Notes under the pieces: model-generated
What the model saw: only the letters and a program-made list of their open reading frames with translations
Database searches by the model: none
What the model was told of the DNA's origin: nothing
Shown: positions 1 through 6,435 of the stretch, piece after piece
Layout: each line of letters starts with the position of its first letter
How positions within the stretch are numbered: position 1 is the stretch's first letter
Position numbers and translations under genes: made by a program
From: JBEGQX01 sp041180805
GTDB taxonomy: Bacteria > Planctomycetota > Planctomycetia > Gemmatales > Gemmataceae
Assembly (NCBI GenBank): GCA_041180805.1
Contig: JBEGQX010000305.1
Coordinates: 1 to 7,714, forward strand
Length of the DNA stretch: 7,714 nt
Direction of reading: 5' to 3'

Positions 1-527
1 TATACCGCGATATCATGGTTCAGCACATAGGCAATCTTTTTTCCATCGGGAGAAAACTTGGGATCTGTAATGGTGCCCTTGCCGGTATTCAACATTCGAA
101 CCTGAAGATCCTTCAGGCGAACCAGATAAAGCTTTCCGGAAAGGCCAAGAAGAATATTCTGCGCCTTGGGGTCGAGGTGGTACTGGGTGAAACCCGCGCC
201 TGTTTGGCGCTGTCTTTCCCGCCGGGCTTTTTCCTCGGCGGAAAGCTTTTCTTCCCCACCTTTGAGCAACATGGCGCTATTAAGCAACTCCCTGGTTTGC
301 CCGGAATCGGCATCGTATTCAAACAAAGCATATTTCGCATCGCGCGGACCACCCCGAAGGAAAAGGACTTTATCCCCACCCGGAAGCACCTTTGCCTTCA
401 CTGGCCTGCCATGGCTAAAACCACGCGTCCTGGCATATTCCTGAAGAAATGTATCTTCCGCAGCAAAAGCAGTAATGCCAGCCAACAGCCAGGCAAATAC
501 TAATGTGCCACACCTATTTAATTTCAT
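1..527 (-). CDS. S9B/DPP4-type prolyl oligopeptidase, N-terminal part (runs off the window)
   Basis: Reading the minus strand from the ATG at 527-525 gives 175 uninterrupted codons to the window edge, so the C-terminal part is missing. Residues 1-22 form a Sec signal peptide (MKLNRC, then a hydrophobic core ending AFA, cleavage likely before AED). The mature start (FLQEYARTRGFSHGRP, residues 27-42), then KVLFLRGGPRDAKYALFEYD and KLSAEEKARRERQRQ (94-108), is typical of the DPP4 N-terminal beta-propeller (PF00930) of bacterial S9B peptidases. DPKFSPDGKKIAYV (155-168) is a propeller blade repeat. In the family a C-terminal alpha/beta-hydrolase with a Ser-Asp-His triad cleaves dipeptides after Pro or Ala; that part lies outside, so activity cannot be judged. 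It follows the 299-residue gene by 8 bp on the same strand and is probably co-transcribed with it. A TolB-like propeller without peptidase domain is the main alternative. Confidence 0.85.
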   Translation of the reverse strand, partial: MKLNRCGTLVFAWLLAGITAFAAEDTFLQEYARTRGFSHGRPVKAKVLPGGDKVLFLRGGPRDAKYALFEYDADSGQTRELLNSAMLLKGGEEKLSAEEKARRERQRQTGAGFTQYHLDPKAQNILLGLSGKLYLVRLKDLQVRMLNTGKGTITDPKFSPDGKKIAYVLNHDIAV

Positions 528-535
528 GACGGGGT

Positions 536-545
536 TCACCTTTCC
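536..545 (-). promoter_or_regulatory. Shine-Dalgarno-like site overlapping the upstream stop codon
   Basis: On the minus strand GGAAAGGTGA contains the last codons and the TGA stop of the 299-residue gene and also the best purine-rich ribosome-binding match for the peptidase start at 527, 8 nt after the TGA. This suggests translational coupling of the two genes. Confidence 0.5.
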
Positions 546-1435
546 ATGCGATCCATCAGTGTTGCGAGGGTTTTTTCCACCTCTGCCACGGTTCCAAAAG
601 GCACAAACATTCGAAAACCATATTCCTTCGCCGGCACACCCTTTTCGTTACGAATCCGAAACACCGCATTCCATTTCACAACCTTATCGTTGGGGAAGAC
701 AAACCTCCCATAACCCGGACCATTACAATCACCACGGAATTTTGCCGGTGCATAAATTCCCATGGCATGTTTGCCATCACCTGTGGCAAGCACTACCGGG
801 TAACGCTGCTCACCCTGAATCTTTTCCAAAGGCACAAGTTTCTTAAGATCCGGCTCCCATCTAAGGAAATTCTGGAAGTTCCAAGGCATATAGCCTGTCA
901 GTACTTCGAACTGTGCATAATTATGATGTTCATCCCCGGGCATGACAAAGGTAACACGATAGTCCAAAACCTGCTCGATATCCTCAAAACCAATCCTTAC
1001 TTGCTTGTGCAAGATGTGCTTGGAAAGGATGGTGGAATTGTAGGCGGGGTTTCCGTTGGATTTACCACCGGGTTTAAGCCAGAACGCCATCTGGCAGGAA
1101 GAGCGAATTTCGCCATCCCCGACCTTGATATCCAAAAGCCTGCTGGAAGAGGTCGGCCCCCTGCCATCCGCCTCGGAGCCAGCTTCGGTGGGGTTGAACA
1201 CCTCTGGGAAGAATTGTTTCCCATCATCAAAGTTCGCCGCCGACTGCAACTGCCTGCCATGATCAAAACTATCTATGTATTCCATACCCCGGTAGCGAAA
1301 GGAATGAATGGCACCTGCAAGCCTGTTTGTTGTGGTCAGAACAGCCTCTTCCCGCCCAATCTTCCTGGAAATACTGGAATCTCCCATTGGTTGGTAAAGC
1401 ACAGAAATACAGATAAAAACAAACCAGAATGTCAT
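536..1435 (-). CDS. conserved exported protein of unknown function (299 aa)
   Basis: I do not recognise a named domain, though the protein resembles uncharacterised bacterial secreted proteins as I recall them. The N-terminus (FWFVFICISVLYQ, residues 3-15) is hydrophobic but lacks the usual basic n-region, so it is a probable yet weak Sec signal. Conserved-looking blocks are GAIHSFRYRGMEYIDSFDHG (41-60), RQLQSAANFDD (61-71), NPTEAGSEADGRGPTSSSRL (81-100), QMAFWLKPG (115-123), PGDEHHNYAQFEVLTGYMP (166-184), PVVLATGDGKHAMGIYAP (213-230) and VVKWNAVFRIRNEKG (252-266). The alternating beta pattern with repeated Asp, His and Arg suggests a beta-sandwich such as the galactose-mutarotase-like fold; this is inference only. 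The ATG at 1435 has GAAGG 5 nt upstream and an in-frame TGA lies a few codons further up, which fixes the start. It is the first gene of a unit with the S9B peptidase. Confidence 0.8.
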   Translation of the reverse strand: MTFWFVFICISVLYQPMGDSSISRKIGREEAVLTTTNRLAGAIHSFRYRGMEYIDSFDHGRQLQSAANFDDGKQFFPEVFNPTEAGSEADGRGPTSSSRLLDIKVGDGEIRSSCQMAFWLKPGGKSNGNPAYNSTILSKHILHKQVRIGFEDIEQVLDYRVTFVMPGDEHHNYAQFEVLTGYMPWNFQNFLRWEPDLKKLVPLEKIQGEQRYPVVLATGDGKHAMGIYAPAKFRGDCNGPGYGRFVFPNDKVVKWNAVFRIRNEKGVPAKEYGFRMFVPFGTVAEVEKTLATLMDRMER

Positions 1436-1440
1436 ATACG

Positions 1441-1445
1441 CCTTC
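1441..1445 (-). promoter_or_regulatory. ribosome binding site of the 299-residue protein gene
   Basis: GAAGG on the minus strand lies 5 nt before the ATG at 1435. It supports that start over any other; the frame is closed upstream by an in-frame TGA. Confidence 0.55.
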
Positions 1446-1568
1446 GCATAGCTTTGAATTCAAATCTTCCCATATCAATTTAAGGCATACGGACTTATTC
1501 ATAAAAGCTTTTTGATGCTAATTTCATTTGCCAAGGAGACCTTAACTGCGGGGAAATCCTTATATTTC

Positions 1569-1598
1569 TTGTCCGAAATATCTTACCTGAGGTATGAT
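1569..1598 (+). promoter_or_regulatory. candidate sigma70-type promoter for the cytochrome/DUF1501 unit
   Basis: TTGTCC (1569-1574) and TATGAT (1593-1598) are separated by 18 nt, matching 4 of 6 and 5 of 6 consensus bases. Transcription would begin near 1605, leaving a leader of about 45 nt before the ATG at 1649 or about 70 nt before the ATG at 1676. Planctomycete promoters are poorly described, so this rests on the general bacterial consensus. Confidence 0.4.
1584..1594. repeat. 11-base palindrome in the promoter spacer, possible operator
   Basis: TACCTGAGGTA has perfect 5-base arms around one central base. It sits between the proposed -35 and -10 boxes and overlaps the first two bases of the -10, where a repressor site would block polymerase. 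A single short palindrome in AT-rich DNA can arise by chance. Confidence 0.3.
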
Positions 1599-1655
1599 GA
1601 TGAGCTGTTTCATATTTTTCAGATTAGATAATAAAAGCCGGCATCATCATGTTTC
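1589..1655 (+). repeat. long-range inverted repeat covering the first start codon
   Basis: Bases 1594-1602 (ATGATGATG) are exactly complementary to 1642-1650 (CATCATCAT), and the helix extends with three G-U pairs and two Watson-Crick pairs to 1589-1602 against 1642-1655, with a 39 nt loop. In an RNA that starts upstream of 1589 it would bury the ATG at 1649. If the promoter at 1569-1598 is used, most of the left arm is not transcribed and the structure cannot form. Confidence 0.35.
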
Positions 1656-4246
1656 TTAATTTTAAAAAATCTGGAATGCGATCCAACAGTGTTAATTTAT
1701 TTCTGCTTGCAACCTGCCTGCTGGTTTTGCCTTTAGGCGTTGCAGAGGCAAACCCAAATTTAGCTTTTTTTGAAAGCAAAATCAGACCCATACTCGTAAC
1801 GCATTGCCAGGAATGCCATTCGGCAAAAGCTGCAAGCGAGGGAAAGCTTAAAGCCGGCCTTTTCTTGGATAGCCGAGAGGGTCTTTTAAAGGGAGGTGAA
1901 AATGGCCCTGCGATAAAACCGGGCAAACCTTCTGAAAGCATTCTACTTGCCGCCATGAAATACTCGGGCCTTGAAATGCCTCCGAAGCAAAAGCTCCCAC
2001 AGGAAGTCATTGCCAACTTTGAGAAATGGATATTAGACGGGGCTTTTGATCCACGAGAAGGTACTGTCACTGTTAAAAAACAGGGTATGTCCGTTGAAGA
2101 GGGTCGTAAGTTTTGGTCACTGATCAGGCCTGAAAAAAAACTGCCTCCCAAGGAGGGTGACACGTGGTCTTCCAATGCGGTGGATCAGTTTATTTTTGCA
2201 AAGCTTCGAGAGAAGCAAATTTCCCCGAGCCCCGAGGCTGATCCATTAACGCTGGTTCGCCGGCTGTATTTTACCCTTAATGGTTTGCCACCCACGGAGG
2301 ATGAAGTTCATCGCTTTTTGCAATCCTTGCACAAAAAACCGCAGCATGCGTTGCCTGAACTTGTGGATTCACTTCTGGCTTCAACGCACTTTGGGGAGAA
2401 ATGGGGCCGACACTGGCTTGATGTGGCAAGATACGCAGACAGCAATGGAAGAGATCGAAATATTTTCAATTACCACGCCTGGCATTACCGGGATTATGTC
2501 ATACAAGCCATTAACACCGACCTGCCTTACAACCAGTTTCTACGGGAACAAATAGCCGGGGATCTTCTGCAGCACAATTCCCCTGAGGACAAAGATAAAA
2601 AGACCGTTGCCACAGCCTTTCTAGCCATGGGTTCCAAGGCATTCGAGGAATCCAAACCAGAAGTTTTTCGCATGGATGTCATTGACGAACAAATTGAATT
2701 GATAGGCCGGTCCATTCTTGGCCTTTCCATGGGATGTGCGCGCTGTCATAACCACAAATTCGATCCAATATCCACGGCAGATTATTATTCCCTGGCAGGC
2801 ATTTTCCGTAGCACACAACCGCTGTATGGCTACACCACCATGGGAATCAAGGCAACGGCTTTTGCCCATACCGAACTTCAAGCAATAGGCCCTAATTCTG
2901 AAAAACTTGCTCCCCAAGGACTTGCCTACATGGCAAAACTGCAAGAATTAACACTCGCCCAAAATACGGCTCGCTCTGACAGATACCGTGTGGTGCGTGC
3001 CCTTTCCGCTGCCAAACTGGATATCCAAAAGCCGGGTGTGGATACTTCCAAACTAAGTTCTGAAATCAAGCTCATGGAGGAAAAAATCAAGGAATGGGAT
3101 GTGAAAGTTAAACGGCATGAGGCCGAATTACAAACAGCCATGGATAATCCCCCAGCCATGCCTGCCTGGACAATGGCTGTTCGGGAAAGTCAAAAACCAG
3201 AGGATTGCAAAATACACATCAGGGGTGACACACTCACTTTGGGGGATTTGGTCCCCCGAGGTATGCCAAAGGTCTTTTCCATAACAGAGAAATTCCCTAT
3301 CCCTGCAAACCAAAGTGGCAGGCTTGAGCTGGCAAACTGGTTAATTGATCCGGAAAATCCGCTTACCGCGAGAGTTTATGTCAACCGGGTCTGGCAGCAT
3401 ATTTTTGGCAGGGGCCTTGTTACCACTCCGGATGACTTTGGTGTCAACGGTTCCAAGCCATCCCATCCGGAACTACTTGATTATCTTGCTGTGCATTTCA
3501 TGGAACAAGGATGGTCGACCAAGAAATTAATCAGGGAGCTTGTACTTAGTAAAACTTACTTGCAGTCCGGCAGCCTGATCTCTGAAAGATCCGAAAAAGC
3601 CGGTGAAAAATTCACCGACCCGGACAATGTTTTAGTTTCCCAAATAAAGCCCCATCGGCTCGAAGCCGAGGCGCTTAGGGATGCGATCATGCAGGTTGCC
3701 GGCACACTGGATAAAAGCCCCTTGAAACCAGAGCGTGGTTTTTTGGCAAAGTTTAATCCTTATCGGGAAAATGAGTACCGAAACTTCAGCCCCCTTTTTA
3801 TGCCACCTGACATCCAACTTCCAAATCGAAGCGTATACCTGCCCGTGGTTCGTGGTGTTCTTCCTGAAATGTTTCAGTTGTTCGATTTTGCCTCACCTGA
3901 CAGGGTCACGGCACAAAGAGAGGAAAGCCTGGTGCCAGCGCAAGCCCTGTTTTTCATGAATAATCCCTGGTTGATTTCACAGGCTAGGATTTTTTCTGAA
4001 AATATGCTGAAGGATCCCGGTTTGGATGATTCTGGCAGGGTGGCGAAAATCTACAAGCGAGCATTTTCCCGCGATGCAACCGTTGCGGAAATTCAAAGAG
4101 CACTGGTTTATCTGAATAAGCCGGAATCAGTAATCCCCAATCCCAAGGCGAATTCCCAACCCAGCATGGATCAGCTTCGCCTGGAAAGATGGACTAGCTT
4201 TTGCCAGCTTGTTTTTGGCTCGGCTGAATTCCGATATGTAAGGTGA
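1649..4246 (+). CDS. PSCyt1-DUF1549-DUF1553 cytochrome-domain protein (PSD1 type)
   Basis: An 865-residue exported protein. Residues 1-34 carry an n-region with Lys and Arg, the hydrophobic core LFLLATCLLVLPLG and an Ala-rich cleavage site. A planctomycete cytochrome c domain (PSCyt1) follows at about 40-135: CQECH (53-57) is the haem c attachment site and LEMPP (108-112) should supply the distal Met. DUF1549 spans about 175-390, with HWLDVARYADSNG (255-267), EQIAGDLL and a second CxxCH, CARCH (363-367). A predicted helical, coiled-coil-like linker covers about 425-500. DUF1553 spans about 555-860, with RLELANWLIDPENPLTARV (558-576) and NRVWQHIFGRGLVTTPDDFG (579-598). Function is unestablished; periplasmic oxidation or electron transfer in polymer breakdown is inferred. 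The start at 1649 has no good ribosome binding site. The ATG at 1676, giving MRSNSVNLFLL, yields a cleaner signal peptide and may be the true start. Confidence 0.93.
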   Translation: MFLNFKKSGMRSNSVNLFLLATCLLVLPLGVAEANPNLAFFESKIRPILVTHCQECHSAKAASEGKLKAGLFLDSREGLLKGGENGPAIKPGKPSESILLAAMKYSGLEMPPKQKLPQEVIANFEKWILDGAFDPREGTVTVKKQGMSVEEGRKFWSLIRPEKKLPPKEGDTWSSNAVDQFIFAKLREKQISPSPEADPLTLVRRLYFTLNGLPPTEDEVHRFLQSLHKKPQHALPELVDSLLASTHFGEKWGRHWLDVARYADSNGRDRNIFNYHAWHYRDYVIQAINTDLPYNQFLREQIAGDLLQHNSPEDKDKKTVATAFLAMGSKAFEESKPEVFRMDVIDEQIELIGRSILGLSMGCARCHNHKFDPISTADYYSLAGIFRSTQPLYGYTTMGIKATAFAHTELQAIGPNSEKLAPQGLAYMAKLQELTLAQNTARSDRYRVVRALSAAKLDIQKPGVDTSKLSSEIKLMEEKIKEWDVKVKRHEAELQTAMDNPPAMPAWTMAVRESQKPEDCKIHIRGDTLTLGDLVPRGMPKVFSITEKFPIPANQSGRLELANWLIDPENPLTARVYVNRVWQHIFGRGLVTTPDDFGVNGSKPSHPELLDYLAVHFMEQGWSTKKLIRELVLSKTYLQSGSLISERSEKAGEKFTDPDNVLVSQIKPHRLEAEALRDAIMQVAGTLDKSPLKPERGFLAKFNPYRENEYRNFSPLFMPPDIQLPNRSVYLPVVRGVLPEMFQLFDFASPDRVTAQREESLVPAQALFFMNNPWLISQARIFSENMLKDPGLDDSGRVAKIYKRAFSRDATVAEIQRALVYLNKPESVIPNPKANSQPSMDQLRLERWTSFCQLVFGSAEFRYVR
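4240..4246 (+). promoter_or_regulatory. Shine-Dalgarno sequence overlapping the stop codon of the cytochrome gene
   Basis: AAGGTGA includes the TGA stop of the cytochrome gene and lies 4 nt before the ATG at 4251. Ribosomes finishing the first gene would be placed to start DUF1501, which would hold the two partners near a fixed ratio. Confidence 0.55.
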
Positions 4247-4250
4247 CCCA

Positions 4251-5645
4251 ATGGCACGCAGGATTAACTCCATGAACTTACAACAATTATCCCGGCGCCA
4301 GGTTTTAAGGCAGGTATCTTCCGGATTTGGTTATCTTGCATTTGCAGGACTTTCAGCAAGCTCCACCGCTCAGGAAACATCCAGCCAACCCAACTCCGAA
4401 AACGCCCATGGTGTCAAAAAGCCGCATTTCTCCCCAAAGGCTAAAAGGGTGATTTTCCTGTGCATGCGTGGGGGCCCATCCCACATGGAAACCTTTGATC
4501 CCAAGCCAAAGTTGCTCGCCGACCATGGTAAAACCGCAAGGAATAAGAACAGCAAGCTGCTTGGCTCACGCTGGAAGTTCAGCAAGCATGGTCAAAGTGG
4601 TTTGGAAATAGTCGATCTTCTTCCCGAAACGGCGAGACATGCCGATAAGCTTTGTGTTCTGCGTGGAATGCACACCGACAATGAAAATCACCCGCAGGCT
4701 TTGGAACAAATGCACACGGGAAGTTTCCAATTCATTCGCCCATCCATTGGATCCTGGATGCTTTATGGCCTGGGTTCGGAAAACCAAAACCTGCCCGGAT
4801 TCATTTCGATCAACCCACTGACCAACCTGGGTGGCCTTAGATATTATTCCAGTGCGTTTTTGCCAGCCTCTTGTTCCGCCACCCTACTGGGAGATGCGAA
4901 CCGGCCGGTCAAAAATCCAATGGTTGGGAATCTGATCAATAACAGACTTAATCGGGCCGCACAGCGTGAACAGCTAGATCTTCTTCAGGCCATGAACCGT
5001 GAACTGCTTGCCAACACCCAGGAAGGCAGGATAGAAGGTGTGATTGAATCTTATGAACTAGCATTTCGCATGCAGGAAGCCCTACCCGGAGTGATGGATA
5101 TTTCCGGTGAGACAAAATCCACCATCGCCAGGTACAACGCCGAGGATACTTTTGGAAGGCAGTGCCTTCTTGCAAGGCGATTTGCAGAGGCTGGTGTGCG
5201 TTTCATCGAGGTTACACACACCGATTGGGATCATCATGGTTTTCTTACAGGTGGCATGACCAGGAATTGCGCAACCATCGACAAGCCGGTCGCAAGCCTG
5301 CTGGAAGATCTTGCCCAGCGTGGAATGCTGGAAGACACATTGGTCATTTGGGGTGGCGAGTTTGGCAGAACACCTGATGACCCCACTACTGATGGCCGTG
5401 GTCATAATAACAAAGGTTATTCCATGTGGCTTGCGGGGGGAGGTGTGCGGGGTGGAATGGCCCATGGTTCCACCGATGAATACGGCTACGAAGCCATCGA
5501 TGGCAAGGTACATATTCACGACCTTCATGCCACCATTTTGCACCTTATGGGCCTGAACCATGAAAAGCTTACCTACCGCTATGGTGGCAGGGATTTCCGA
5601 CTTACAGATGTGCATGGCAGGGTGGTGAAAGAAATTGTCGCGTAA
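4251..5645 (+). CDS. DUF1501 protein, Tat-exported, histidine-rich subtype
   Basis: A 464-residue member of PF07394, in the alkaline-phosphatase/sulfatase-like fold clan. A twin-arginine signal is visible (LSRRQVLRQ at 13-21, then a hydrophobic stretch to about 36), implying export of a folded, probably metal-loaded protein. Family landmarks in order are CMRGGPSHMETFDPKP (71-86), RGMHTDNENHPQA (138-150), FGRQCLLARRFAEAGVRFIE (301-320), TDWDHHGF (324-331), WGGEFGRTP (367-375), GRGHNNKGYSMWLAGGGVRG (382-401) and HIHDLHATILHLMGL (421-435). The ending TYRYGGRDFRLTDVHG is usual for the subtype that partners DUF1549/DUF1553 proteins. It starts 4 nt after the stop of that partner, so they are an operon. 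The ATG at 4272 (MNLQQLSRRQ) is an alternative start with AGGA upstream and would give a more standard Tat n-region. Enzymatic activity is unknown for the family; hydrolase activity on phospho- or sulfo-esters is only suggested by the fold. Confidence 0.93.
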   Translation: MARRINSMNLQQLSRRQVLRQVSSGFGYLAFAGLSASSTAQETSSQPNSENAHGVKKPHFSPKAKRVIFLCMRGGPSHMETFDPKPKLLADHGKTARNKNSKLLGSRWKFSKHGQSGLEIVDLLPETARHADKLCVLRGMHTDNENHPQALEQMHTGSFQFIRPSIGSWMLYGLGSENQNLPGFISINPLTNLGGLRYYSSAFLPASCSATLLGDANRPVKNPMVGNLINNRLNRAAQREQLDLLQAMNRELLANTQEGRIEGVIESYELAFRMQEALPGVMDISGETKSTIARYNAEDTFGRQCLLARRFAEAGVRFIEVTHTDWDHHGFLTGGMTRNCATIDKPVASLLEDLAQRGMLEDTLVIWGGEFGRTPDDPTTDGRGHNNKGYSMWLAGGGVRGGMAHGSTDEYGYEAIDGKVHIHDLHATILHLMGLNHEKLTYRYGGRDFRLTDVHGRVVKEIVA

Positions 5646-5734
5646 GCCTGCATAACTGGCTATTCAATCGCCTCAAAAGCTGTTCGCACGAACCTGCTGC
5701 CAAAAGAAACTGGTAAATACCGCAAGCGGCTCTT

Positions 5735-5744
5735 ATCCTAGGAT
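5735..5744. repeat. perfect 10-base palindrome upstream of DUF1080
   Basis: ATCCTAGGAT reads the same on both strands and ends 40 nt before the DUF1080 start codon. CTAG-containing sequences are often rare in bacterial genomes, so it is a reasonable operator candidate, though unsupported by a second copy in this window. Confidence 0.25.
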
Positions 5745-5770
5745 CAATGTTGAATCGATGATAACTTTCA

Positions 5771-5777
5771 AGAAGGA
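5771..5777 (+). promoter_or_regulatory. strong ribosome binding site that decides the DUF1080 start
   Basis: AGAAGGA is 7 nt before the ATG at 5785. An earlier in-frame ATG at 5758 has no such site and would add a charged segment ahead of the signal peptide, so 5785 is preferred. Confidence 0.75.
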
Positions 5778-5784
5778 ACCCAAC

Positions 5785-6432
5785 ATGAGACTTGCTCGCT
5801 TGCTTGCCCTTGTCATTCCCTGTGTTGCAATTTGCATTCCCGCATTCGCGTTGGAAGATGAAAAAGGTTGGGTGCCACTTTTTGATGGTAAAACCCTGAA
5901 GGGTTGGGAAGCCAACGAAAAACCCGAATGCTTCCAAGTGAAGGATGGCACCCTATTCCTTCAGGGCGGCATGGCCCATTTGTTTTACAACGGCGAGGTA
6001 AAGAACCACGATTTCAAAAACTTCGAATTCAAAGCCGAAGTGAAAACCGCCCCCGGTGCCAACTCTGGGATCTTTTTCCACACCGAAAACCGGGGCAAAG
6101 GTGGGGTGAAAAAAGGCTACGAGGCCCAGATCAACAACACCTTTGTAAAGGATCCCCGCAAGACCGGCAGCCTGGTGGATGTGAAAGATGTCATGGATTC
6201 CCCAGTCAAGGATGACAACTGGTACGAATATCACATCATCGTCAAGGGCAAGCAGATTGTCCTTAAGATCAACGGCAAGACAATTGTGGACTACACCGAG
6301 GAAGAAAAGCCTGTACGCAAGAAAGGGCGCGAGGAACGCATTCTCACCCATGGCACCTTTGCCATCCAGGCACATGATCCTGAAAGCAAAACCTGGTTCC
6401 GCAACATTCGCGTGAAGCCACTGGCGGACTGA
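5785..6432 (+). CDS. secreted DUF1080 protein (3-keto-disaccharide hydrolase family)
   Basis: A 215-residue protein with a Sec signal peptide (MRLARLLALV, core to about 20, cleavage near AFA at 20-22), followed by one DUF1080 domain (PF06439), a concanavalin-like beta-jelly-roll. Signature segments are GWVPLFDGKTLKGWEAN (28-44), FQVKDGTLFLQGG (50-62), FKNFEFKAEVKTAPGANSGI (77-96), FFHTENRG (97-104), GYEAQINN (111-118), NWYEYHIIVKGKQIVLKING (145-164) and the closing FAIQAHDPESKTWFRNIRVK (192-211). Length and domain are complete for a single-domain member. The Pfam family name reflects hydrolysis of 3-keto-disaccharides shown for some members; other members may only bind sugar. Placement 139 bp after the DUF1501 gene suggests a shared role in carbohydrate use. 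Its stop lies 3 bp from that of the convergent second DUF1501 gene. Confidence 0.93.
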   Translation: MRLARLLALVIPCVAICIPAFALEDEKGWVPLFDGKTLKGWEANEKPECFQVKDGTLFLQGGMAHLFYNGEVKNHDFKNFEFKAEVKTAPGANSGIFFHTENRGKGGVKKGYEAQINNTFVKDPRKTGSLVDVKDVMDSPVKDDNWYEYHIIVKGKQIVLKINGKTIVDYTEEEKPVRKKGREERILTHGTFAIQAHDPESKTWFRNIRVKPLAD

Positions 6433-6435
6433 TTC

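Larger units (their letters stand above)
1436..1648. promoter_or_regulatory. divergent intergenic control region (213 bp)
   Basis: This AT-rich gap separates the minus-strand peptidase unit from the plus-strand cytochrome unit, so it must hold promoters for both unless one is read from further away. The plus-strand promoter candidate, a palindrome and a long inverted repeat are listed separately. For the minus strand I see only a lone TTGGCA (complement of 1529-1534), without a well-placed -10 box. AAAAGCTTTT at 1503-1512 is a perfect 10-base palindrome, short enough to be chance. No small gene or RNA gene was recognised. Confidence 0.6.
5646..5784. promoter_or_regulatory. 139 bp gap before the DUF1080 gene
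   Basis: No tRNA, small gene or convincing terminator was recognised. Three small symmetries occur: an imperfect hairpin at 5678-5698, CCGC-AA-GCGG at 5720-5729 and a perfect palindrome at 5735-5744. The gap is long enough for the DUF1080 gene to have its own promoter, but I found no well-spaced -35/-10 pair, so read-through from the DUF1501 gene remains possible. Confidence 0.4.

Noticed and set aside
15..503. Open plus-strand frame of 162 codons at the left edge
   Set aside because: The minus strand here reads as a signal peptide followed by DPP4 propeller motifs, which explains the region better.
767..1483. Open plus-strand frame of 238 codons opposite the 299-residue gene
   Set aside because: It lies almost wholly antisense to a gene with a ribosome binding site and conserved-looking motifs, and its translation shows no recognisable domain.
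1503..1512. AAAAGCTTTT palindrome in the divergent region as an operator
   Set aside because: It is a low-complexity AT palindrome with no second copy and no promoter boxes placed around it.
1624..2175. Open minus-strand frame of 183 codons over the start of the cytochrome gene
   Set aside because: It is antisense to the haem-motif region and has no ribosome binding site or domain.
5082..5615. Open minus-strand frame of 177 codons inside the first DUF1501 gene
   Set aside because: It is antisense to a clear PF07394 gene and its translation resembles no family I know.
5678..5698. Imperfect hairpin after the first DUF1501 gene as a rho-independent terminator
   Set aside because: The stem is short with an internal mismatch and is not followed by a run of T.
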